Positions 34,997 through 40,562 of a stretch of DNA of 40,562 nt are shown in pieces. The notes beneath the pieces were generated by a model. The model saw nothing but the letters and a program-made list of their open reading frames with translations, ran no database searches and was not told where the DNA came from. Positions within the stretch are counted from its first letter, which is position 1. Each line of letters starts with the position of its first letter. This stretch comes from an uncultured Eubacterium sp. (lineage in GTDB: Bacteria > Bacillota > Clostridia > Lachnospirales > Lachnospiraceae), in NCBI GenBank assembly GCA_910584595.1, contig CAJUBQ010000039.1:1-40562 (forward strand). The letters are read 5' to 3'. The translations under genes and the position numbers were made by a program.

Positions 34997-35410
34997 ATGA
35001 GAAGAATTGCAGTTACGTATGAGAATGGAAATATTTTCCAGCATTTTGGCCACACAGAGCAGTTTAAATTTTATGATATTGAAGGAAAAGAAATTGTAAA
35101 AGAACAGACCGTAGACACGCAAGGCAGCGGACATGGCGCTCTGGCTGGATTTCTTACCGAGAACGGAGTAGATACTCTGATCTGCGGCGGGATAGGCGGC
35201 GGTGCGCAGATGGCTCTTGCAGATGCAGGAATTAAGCTTTATGGCGGAGTATCTGGCAGCGCTGACGAGGCAGTAAAAGCGCTTTTAGAAGACCAGCTGA
35301 ATTTTAATCCGGATGTACAATGCAGCCATCATGAGCATGAGCATGGCGGAAGCTGCGGCGGACATTCTTGCGGAGAGGATAAGCATGGCTGTCCGGGTTC
35401 ACACGTTTAG
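34997..35410 (+). CDS. NifX/NifB-type dinitrogenase iron-molybdenum cofactor family protein
   Basis: A 137-residue protein. Residues 1-105 form the Nitro_FeMo-Co fold (MRRIAVTYENGNIFQHFGHTE, HGALAGFLTENGVDTLICGGIGGGAQ, AGIKLYGGVSGSADEAVKALL), which in other proteins binds metal clusters. The tail (about 110-137) is rich in His and Cys (CSHHEHEHGG, CGGHSCGEDKHGCPG), a likely metal-binding extension. No nitrogenase genes are near, so this is the stand-alone clostridial type of unknown role. GAAAGGAG precedes the ATG. Its stop codon lies within the left 19-bp direct repeat, and its natural terminator appears to be the one now at 36151. Confidence 0.88.
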   Translation: MRRIAVTYENGNIFQHFGHTEQFKFYDIEGKEIVKEQTVDTQGSGHGALAGFLTENGVDTLICGGIGGGAQMALADAGIKLYGGVSGSADEAVKALLEDQLNFNPDVQCSHHEHEHGGSCGGHSCGEDKHGCPGSHV

Positions 35411-35423
35411 ACAATAGCAAAAT
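35405..35423 (+). repeat. left 19-bp direct repeat flanking the type III TA module
   Basis: gtttagacaatagcaaaat, identical to 36137-36155. It includes the stop codon of the NifX-like gene. Confidence 0.85.
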
Positions 35424-35436
35424 TTTATAAAATAAG

Positions 35437-35464
35437 TTGTAATTAATCAGAAATAGTGTATACT
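35437..35464 (+). promoter_or_regulatory. promoter of the toxin-antitoxin module
   Basis: TTGTAA (35437-35442) and TATACT (35459-35464) with a 16-base spacer, placing the start of transcription at about the first base of the antitoxin repeats. A strong promoter here fits an RNA antitoxin made in excess. Confidence 0.75.
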
Positions 35465-35470
35465 ATATAT

Positions 35471-35574
35471 AGCAGGTGATGCACAGCCTTATAAATGAGC
35501 GAGTTATGAGCGGGTGATGCACAGCCCTTAAGTGAGCGAGTTAACAGATGGCAGGGACTACTTAAGTCTCTGCC
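35471..35574 (+). ncRNA. type III antitoxin RNA (ToxI-like tandem repeats)
   Basis: Two direct repeats, 35471-35508 (38 nt) and 35509-35545 (37 nt), share gtgatgcacagcc and tgagcgagtta, and are followed by the terminator at 35550. Each can form two short stems: AGG/CCT in unit 1 is GGG/CCC in unit 2, and ATAA/TTAT in unit 1 is TTAA/TTAA in unit 2, so pairing is kept while bases change. In known type III systems such repeats fold as pseudoknots that bind and inhibit the toxin. Two copies is at the low end (AbiQ near 3, ToxIN 5.5, CptIN near 2). Confidence 0.85.
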
Positions 35575-35578
35575 TTTT
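35550..35578 (+). terminator. terminator between antitoxin RNA and toxin gene
   Basis: GGCAGGGACT (35550-35559) pairs with AGTCTCTGCC (35565-35574), with one G-T pair, loop 5, then TTTT. Partial readthrough here sets toxin level in known type III systems. Confidence 0.88.
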
Positions 35579-35601
35579 CTGTCAACAGACAAAGGAGTTT
35601 T

Positions 35602-36108
35602 ATGAAAAACCATATTAAAATATATGGTGTGAAAGATGCCTACATAAAATACTTGAGCCAATACCAGGAACATTTATTTTTACACGAAGGTAGATCGTTC
35701 GGACGAAAATACATAGGTACTGTTATAGAAATTAACGGATTATCTTATTTCGCACCATTGTCTTCGTTTAAGACCAAACACAAGAAAATGAAAGAAAGTG
35801 TAGATTTTATCAAAATAAAAGACTATGCGGTTATTAACATAAATAATATGATTCCGGTTCCGAAAGAACAATTGATTGAATTAGATATCAATGCTGAAAA
35901 AGATCCACACTATAAATTTCTTTTGCAGGCTGAAAGCCGTGAAATCAACAGGCAAAGAAATCGAATCAGAAAAAATGCAGAGATAGTCTATCATCATAAA
36001 AGGAGAAATAAGGATTCCACACCATTGGCAAAAAGAACAAATGACTTTGAGTTATTGGAAAAGAAGTGCAGGGAATACGAAAGAACATTTCATCCTCTGT
36101 ATTACTAA
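35602..36108 (+). CDS. toxN: type III toxin-antitoxin endoribonuclease, ToxN/AbiQ family
   Basis: A 168-residue endoribonuclease toxin. Family marks are YIKYLSQYQEHLF near residue 14, KYIGTVIEINGLSYFAPLSSFKTKHKKM (about 36-63), and YAVININNMIPVP near 74-86. The serine and lysine matching the ToxN catalytic S53 and K55 are S55 and K57 in LSSFK. The C-terminal LLEKKCREYER matches the usual helical end. AAAGGAG lies 4 bases before ATG 35602. It sits behind its antitoxin repeats and their terminator, exactly the ToxIN order. Such modules often protect against phage by abortive infection. ToxIN versus CptIN subfamily cannot be settled by eye. Confidence 0.93.
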   Translation: MKNHIKIYGVKDAYIKYLSQYQEHLFLHEGRSFGRKYIGTVIEINGLSYFAPLSSFKTKHKKMKESVDFIKIKDYAVININNMIPVPKEQLIELDINAEKDPHYKFLLQAESREINRQRNRIRKNAEIVYHHKRRNKDSTPLAKRTNDFELLEKKCREYERTFHPLYY

Positions 36109-36136
36109 TGATTTCATTTGCTCATTGGCAAGTATT

Positions 36137-36155
36137 GTTTAGACAATAGCAAAAT
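36137..36155 (+). repeat. right 19-bp direct repeat flanking the type III TA module
   Basis: gtttagacaatagcaaaat, identical to 35405-35423. Its last bases are the start of the terminator at 36151. Confidence 0.85.
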
Positions 36156-36187
36156 CGTCCGGCCATATATGTATGGCTGGACGATTT
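36151..36187. terminator. strong terminator after toxN, probably that of the NifX-like gene
   Basis: AAAATCGTCC-g-GCCAT pairs with ATGGC-t-GGACGATTTT around a short loop. A- and T-runs on both sides allow use in both directions, including for the convergent XRE gene. Confidence 0.88.
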
Positions 36188-36208
36188 TGTGCTTTATGGG
36201 CCAGATAT

Positions 36209-36676
36209 TTATTTGAGTTTGATTTCATAATATTTTACGAAATAAACGACAAACAATATCAGACCGGCAATAGCAATGAGCAGGCCAACTCCGGTTCCGC
36301 TGTTTTCAGGAAAATAGTAGTTGACAGCGAAATGAAGCGGGCTTAACAATAATGCGATGACCAACCATATAAGCTCGGTTCTTAATAAGCTTTTTTGAGC
36401 CTGATCTTTTTTGCGTTTTAATTCCATTAGATTTTCTTCTGCTTTTTTTTGATAATTTTCCATAGAAATCCTTTCTGCTGACAGCAGTTCATTTACGGTA
36501 ATTCCCAAAATATCACATAATTTCATCATTATGGATACATCCGGACAACTCTTTCCCGTTTCCCATTTTGAAACTGCCCGATTCGTAATGTTAAGTTTTT
36601 CTGCCAGCTGCATCTGCGTAAGATTTTTTTCCTTACGGCAGGCAGCAATAAATTTTCCAATTGCTTCTTGATTCAT
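36209..36676 (-). CDS. XRE-family regulator with membrane tail
   Basis: A 155-residue protein. A helix-turn-helix of Cro/CI type (about 5-62: CRKEKNLTQMQLAEKLNITNRAVSKWE, then GKSCPDVSIMMKLCDILGITVNELL) is followed by a charged linker (66-96) and two membrane helices (about 100-117 and 128-148). This layout is common in Firmicutes and suggests a DNA-binding protein tethered to the membrane. AAAGGAGG precedes the ATG, with TATAAT on the minus strand at 36695-36700. It is transcribed towards the toxin gene, with the shared terminator between. Confidence 0.9.
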   Translation of the reverse strand: MNQEAIGKFIAACRKEKNLTQMQLAEKLNITNRAVSKWETGKSCPDVSIMMKLCDILGITVNELLSAERISMENYQKKAEENLMELKRKKDQAQKSLLRTELIWLVIALLLSPLHFAVNYYFPENSGTGVGLLIAIAGLILFVVYFVKYYEIKLK

Positions 36677-36897
36677 ATTGCCTCCTTTATAGACATTATA
36701 CCTGACATATTTCGTAAAAAAAGGAACTGACGGTAGAATGTTGTCAATTCAACCGTTGGTTGACTATAAAAAGCAGAATTTCCATGTTATATTTCCTTGC
36801 ATTTGCAGCTAATTCTTTCTACATAACGTTCCTAATGCTATCGTATACCGTAAAAGCGAAAAAGTAAACATGATTTTGTATGTCAATGCAATGGCTG

Positions 36898-36957
36898 TTG
36901 ACAAATGCAGGTTACAGTTGTATCCTATACTGTGAGGTACAACTGTAACCTGCATTT
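36898..36957 (+). promoter_or_regulatory. promoter and BlaI-type operators
   Basis: TTGACA (36898-36903) and TATCCT (36921-36926) are 17 bases apart. A perfect 20-bp inverted repeat (36903-36922 with 36938-36957) overlies this promoter. Each arm contains a TACA-N2-TGTA dyad (36913-36922 and 36938-36947), the core of BlaI/MecI operators. One dyad lies between -35 and -10 and the other just past the start site, so repressor binding would block transcription of its own operon. Confidence 0.85.
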
Positions 36958-36975
36958 TAAGGAAGGAGAGAAAAT

Positions 36976-37353
36976 ATGTCAGAAGCGAAAGAAAAAATTA
37001 CAGATACCGAATTAGAAGTCATGCAGGTCTTGTGGGAAACGGAAGCGCCAATGACCCTGGCACAGATCAAAGCCGCCCTTTCCGGACGCAATGGGGATAC
37101 GATAAAAACGCTTTTAAGACGGTTGTGTCAGAAAGGCGCCGTTGCACAGGAAAAGCGAGAAGTATACTATTATCGTCCGCTAGTCGGAAAAGAAGAACTG
37201 GGAAGCTATCGTATAAAAAAACTTATCGACAGACTTTACGCCGGAAGCGCCAAGGCGTTGACAGCAACGTTGGTTCGAACGGAACAGCTGAAACAGCATG
37301 ATTTGGAGGAACTGCAGGAAATGTTTTCCGGTTTGTGGGAGGAGGAAAAGTAA
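36976..37353 (+). CDS. BlaI/MecI/CopY family transcriptional repressor
   Basis: A 125-residue winged-helix repressor. ITDTELEVMQVLWETEAPMTLAQIKAAL (about 8-35) and the recognition region GDTIKTLLRRLCQKGAV (about 40-56), then a wing with REVYYYRPL, are family-typical. The C-terminal helices (about 75-125) form the dimer and the site normally cut or released by the partner protease. GGAAGGAG precedes the ATG. The stop is directly followed by the ATG of the M56 protease gene, so the pair is one operon under the operators at 36903-36957. Confidence 0.93.
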   Translation: MSEAKEKITDTELEVMQVLWETEAPMTLAQIKAALSGRNGDTIKTLLRRLCQKGAVAQEKREVYYYRPLVGKEELGSYRIKKLIDRLYAGSAKALTATLVRTEQLKQHDLEELQEMFSGLWEEEK

Positions 37354-39999
37354 ATGCAGGATTTTTTATTTGGGCTTTTACAGATGAGTCTTTTTGGCTC
37401 ATTGCCGGCGATACTGTTGATTTTGATGCGAAAGATTCCCCAAAGGCTGGTGAGCCGTTCGGTAATATATTATTTGTGGCTGCTGGCGCTGCTGCGTCTA
37501 TGTATCCCGGTTGGCGTAACGGTTACGATACCGGCTGTTCCTGAACAAAATACAAGAGATTACCATATAGATGCTGTATGGGATAAGCAAAACATTATGG
37601 ATTCAGAGCAAAAGCTAACGACAGCTGTATCGTCAAAAGAAAAAACTATGGATGGCGTGTCAGATACGACAAATCAAACAAAGTCAGAAAACGTATGGAA
37701 TTTGTATTTGTTTCTGCTTGTGATATGGGGAGTTGGCGTAGTGGTATGCTTAGGCTGGCATATTTTGACAGGTGTGCGTTTTTCCCGCAGAATGCGTCGT
37801 TTATGTAAGGAGGCTGATACGCAGGCGTTAGGCATTTTGCGTCAGCTGGAACCTGAGGGGCGTGTAGGTCTGGCACGATGCAGCGGCATAAGCACACCTA
37901 TGCTGTTTGGCATTCGCCATCCGATCATTCTCCTGCCGGAATGTATCGTAGAAAAAGAGATGTTGAAAGATATTATGTTACATGAATTAGCACATGCAAA
38001 GCGTTATGATTTAGTTTATAAATGGTTTGTCCGGATAGTCATGAGTTTGTATTGGTTTCATCCAATGATGTATCTGATACGGCGGGAAATTGATTGCTGC
38101 TGTGAATTGTCATGCGATGAGGCGGTGATTGCGCATATGAACGCAGACGAACGGCGTCGGTATGGCCAGATGTTGCTGGACATAGCAGGAATGTCTTCTG
38201 CTGGCAGAAATATAGAAACGGTGGCTTTGTGCGAAGAAAAACTACAGCTGAAAGAGAGATTAAAATTAATTGGAAAGTATCGAAAAAAAGGAGTGTCAGC
38301 GGCAGTCTTTTCTATATTGGCAGCGCTGGCAGTCAGCGGATGCGCAGCCATCTCTGATGCAAGAGTGCACAAAACCGAAGGCGGTACGACGAATATTTCG
38401 AAAGAAATTGCAGAAAATCAAAAGATAGATCAAACACAGCTTAAACAAGAGCAAAAAGATGTTACCGAACCTGCGCAAAATCATTCAGCGGAGCAGACGG
38501 GAAATCAGCAGGCAGGCATACAAAATGTTGCTGATGATTTGAAGAACGTTTTAACGGATAAAGAACCGTTCTTTTATTATGCAGAAGGTGCAGATGCAGC
38601 AGAACGTATGAATTTTACTGATATTTTAGATATATTCAATCCCGGCAGCAGTTATGCGCAGATTGAGAGATTTGCGGTCATTGATTTGGATAGTGACGGT
38701 GAAAATGAAGCGCTGTTGCATATCGTAGATGTAGGATTAGACTTAGGAGGTTATTTGATTTTACGGTCAGAAGATGGGAAAGTATACGGTTATCCTGCAA
38801 ATTATAAGATGTTTACGCAGCTTAAGACAGATGGCACGTTTGTATATATCAGCCTTGCCAGACCAGATGAAGGAATCGGAACGATCCGTTTTCGGGAAAA
38901 AGGATACGAGATGCATATACTTGCATGCAGTGAAACGTCTGATGATATGAAAACAGTTACTTATCAGGCAGAGCAAAAACCGGTTACCGCACAGGAATTT
39001 ACTGCTTGTCTGGAACAGCATCGTTCAAAAACGGATGCGGTATGGTATCCGTTTACAGCAGAGAATATACATCAGATACCTTCAAAACCTGCACAGATCA
39101 ACGATCTTGAGCAAACAAAAAATATAGAGGACACAAACGAAGAACCGGAACTTTATTATGAAAAAGACGGCAGGCAGTACGAGCTGGTACAGGACCTGAT
39201 AACAGGCAAATATCTCTGGGCAAATGTGCTGACACAGGGCAGGCAGGTAAAAGACGACTACGGACACAAACAAACAGATCCAAATACACAAAAACATTAT
39301 TTTGAACGCCTGGATCATGCCTCGTCATATTCGGTTCGCCGATGGGATAACCTGCTTTATTCTGCCGGAGATTATCTGATATTTGAATATGACCGTATGG
39401 TGCACGTTTCTAAGCATACAGATTTGTATCATCCTGTACTTAGCTTTGATGCCAATAGTACATGGGGAATGATTACAAAAGTGCCTATGGGATATATGAT
39501 CGCAGACCAGCATAAGTATGAAATTTATTTTTATGATGAAAATTTTAAGCAGATCAAAGCGTTGACAGGGCTGCGCGCCGGAGAGAGCGGGAATTTTTAT
39601 GTAGACGGTCTGATGGGAGTCAGAAATATGGAGACCGGACAGATGGGATTTTTAGATGAACAGGGTGAGCTCATTATTCCTTGTGAATATGCGCTTGTCA
39701 CAGATTTTTCCAACGGTTTTGCATCCGTATTGACAAACGCTGAAATAGAACCGTTCACAGAAGATTCCGGCACTGTACAGATGTTCTATGGAAAGGGCGG
39801 CCAGTGGGGAATTATAGATAAAAAAGGACAGTTTGTAATAAAGCCTTCGCAACAATACGCAAACGAATCCCCGAAAAAAACAGACACCCAATATTTCCAT
39901 GGCGTCCGCAGATTTGGGCCGGTACGTGAAGATGGGACGGTAGATTTTATTGCATCGGATGAAGATGAACGGGTGCTGGAAACATTACATTTAAGGTAG
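37354..39999 (+). CDS. BlaR1-like M56 membrane metalloprotease with WG-type repeat sensor
   Basis: An 881-residue protein. N-terminal membrane segments (about 1-55 and 115-135) surround the M56 peptidase domain, with zinc motif HELAH near residue 210 followed by CCELSCDEAV with the third ligand Glu near 255. A last membrane helix (about 312-332) ends in VSGC. The outside part (about 335-881) has no penicillin-binding motifs. It has an EF-hand-like DLDSDGENEA near 448 and C-terminal WG-type repeats (GFLDEQGELIIP near 764 and WGIIDKKGQFVIKP near 817). It likely senses an unknown signal and relieves BlaI repression. No beta-lactamase gene is adjacent. Confidence 0.88.
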   Translation: MQDFLFGLLQMSLFGSLPAILLILMRKIPQRLVSRSVIYYLWLLALLRLCIPVGVTVTIPAVPEQNTRDYHIDAVWDKQNIMDSEQKLTTAVSSKEKTMDGVSDTTNQTKSENVWNLYLFLLVIWGVGVVVCLGWHILTGVRFSRRMRRLCKEADTQALGILRQLEPEGRVGLARCSGISTPMLFGIRHPIILLPECIVEKEMLKDIMLHELAHAKRYDLVYKWFVRIVMSLYWFHPMMYLIRREIDCCCELSCDEAVIAHMNADERRRYGQMLLDIAGMSSAGRNIETVALCEEKLQLKERLKLIGKYRKKGVSAAVFSILAALAVSGCAAISDARVHKTEGGTTNISKEIAENQKIDQTQLKQEQKDVTEPAQNHSAEQTGNQQAGIQNVADDLKNVLTDKEPFFYYAEGADAAERMNFTDILDIFNPGSSYAQIERFAVIDLDSDGENEALLHIVDVGLDLGGYLILRSEDGKVYGYPANYKMFTQLKTDGTFVYISLARPDEGIGTIRFREKGYEMHILACSETSDDMKTVTYQAEQKPVTAQEFTACLEQHRSKTDAVWYPFTAENIHQIPSKPAQINDLEQTKNIEDTNEEPELYYEKDGRQYELVQDLITGKYLWANVLTQGRQVKDDYGHKQTDPNTQKHYFERLDHASSYSVRRWDNLLYSAGDYLIFEYDRMVHVSKHTDLYHPVLSFDANSTWGMITKVPMGYMIADQHKYEIYFYDENFKQIKALTGLRAGESGNFYVDGLMGVRNMETGQMGFLDEQGELIIPCEYALVTDFSNGFASVLTNAEIEPFTEDSGTVQMFYGKGGQWGIIDKKGQFVIKPSQQYANESPKKTDTQYFHGVRRFGPVREDGTVDFIASDEDERVLETLHLR

Positions 40000-40032
40000 C
40001 AGATTAGAGCTTAGATCCTGTGTTGTAGTTTG

Positions 40033-40316
40033 GCTTCTCGGACGCTGGGAGAGAGGATTTGCTTGGTCTGTCTGTGACCGTACCCGATAAAACGGGGCAT
40101 GCTATTCCAGAATGTAAGAATCTCTAAGTATTCTGCATTTACATTATGGCAACCGAACGGTCGCATCACCTAGTTCGCCCCAGCTAAACGCTGGAAGCTA
40201 AAGGTGATGCTTGGCTTCGCCCCTGGTTTTCATGCAGAATACCAAGAGCTTCTAACATTCTTCCAAAGCCACAGACAGACCAGGTAAATCCTCTCTCCCA
40301 GCTGTTTTTGAGAAGC
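40033..40316. repeat. large branched palindromic repeat
   Basis: Three nested inverted pairs: 40033-40078 with 40269-40316 (17-bp and 13-bp perfect blocks), 40110-40138 with 40232-40260, and GCATCACCT (40163-40171) with AGGTGATGC (40202-40210). The innermost loop holds a CCAGC/GCTGG hairpin. Parts resemble the centre and right arm of the element at 34599-34846. No ORF inside; it could be a non-autonomous mobile element or a structured RNA. Confidence 0.8.
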
Positions 40317-40562
40317 ATAACATCGAATTTTTAAATGTAACGTTTTATCAGATGACTAATATTCTCCCAGCTGTTTTTATTAGCCCTACAGCAATAAACC
40401 TGAAATACTTTGTTAAATCTTGTTTTCAATTTTCTTCTAACGTAAAGCATAAGAAAATCAGCCGGGAGAGGGGAGCTGTTTGGTCTGCTTGCGACGTTGG
40501 AAGAATGTTAGAGCGTGTTTGAAAAATCATTCCCGCGATCTGCACTCCCCACTTTGCGGAGA
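40294..40562. repeat. further partial copies of the branched repeat
   Basis: tctcccagctgttttt at 40294-40309 is repeated at 40363-40378, and 40463-40562 (gggagagggg, tttggtctgctt, gaagaatgttag) resembles the left arm of the preceding element, cut by the window end. The span 40379-40462 is AT-rich with nothing recognisable. Confidence 0.6.

Noticed and set aside
34997..35410. Nitrogen-fixation gene
   Set aside because: The domain is of the NifX/NifB C-terminal type, but stand-alone members are widespread in clostridia and no nif genes are present.
36898..39999. Beta-lactam resistance operon
   Set aside because: The BlaI and M56 genes are present, but no beta-lactamase or PBP2a gene follows and the sensor lacks a penicillin-binding domain.
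40033..40562. Insertion sequence
   Set aside because: Inverted repeats are long and nested, but there is no transposase frame; at most a non-autonomous element.

Overview
The window reads as a chromosomal segment of a low-to-mid GC Gram-positive of class Clostridia, most likely a Lachnospiraceae-type gut anaerobe. Supporting signs are strong AGGAGG-type ribosome binding sites, an HPr with both His15 and Ser46, a gap-pgk-tpiA glycolytic run, a probable DUF5721 gene, and a wall polyol-phosphate polymer locus. This is inference from gene content; no rRNA or other marker gene is present. I see no tRNA, rRNA, CRISPR array, transposase or phage structural genes.

Layout. (1) 1-5.1 kb: the right arm of a dispersed repeat, a shikimate-kinase-family enzyme with a 45-aa partner, then on the minus strand a membrane GGDEF protein and a LytTR regulator/AgrC-type kinase pair whose leader carries a terminator-like hairpin. 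(2) 5.3-10.7 kb: HPr, RarA, a MocR-type aminotransferase, a Cache-domain chemoreceptor and a DUF2164 protein. (3) 10.8-14.2 kb: gap, pgk and tpiA. (4) 14.3-18.8 kb: a cold-shock gene with a leader of tandem mini-hairpins, a DUF5721-like gene, a sugar O-acetyltransferase, a PHP phosphatase, and small unknown genes, two of which look like one gene broken by a frameshift. (5) 19.0-34.6 kb: a ten-gene same-strand locus for a cell-wall polyol-phosphate polymer. It has three CDP-polyol phosphotransferases, two IspD/TarI-type cytidylyltransferases, TarJ, an SDR epimerase/dehydratase, two pyruvyltransferase-type proteins (one fused to an apparently dead phosphodiesterase domain), and a large secreted 5'-nucleotidase-like protein with Ig-type repeats. 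Four junctions in this locus carry A-rich short tandem repeats. (6) 34.6-36.2 kb: a long-hairpin repeat, a NifX/NifB-type small metalloprotein gene, and a type III toxin-antitoxin module. (7) 36.2-40.6 kb: an XRE membrane regulator, a BlaI/M56 (BlaR1-like) pair whose sensor carries WG-type repeats in place of a penicillin-binding domain, and a large branched palindromic repeat.

The strongest system is the type III toxin-antitoxin module at 35.4-36.15 kb. In order it has a promoter, two 37-38 nt antitoxin RNA repeats, a terminator, and a ToxN/AbiQ-family endoribonuclease gene. The two RNA repeats differ by compensating changes that support two short stems per unit. The module is bracketed by identical 19-bp direct repeats. 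Removing one copy plus the module would place the NifX-like stop codon directly before a strong terminator, so it looks like a discrete 732-bp insertion. Other notable signals are the possible slipped-strand switch at the start of the second TarI gene, the tandem-hairpin leader of the cold-shock gene, and two families of large palindromic intergenic repeats plus one of small ones.
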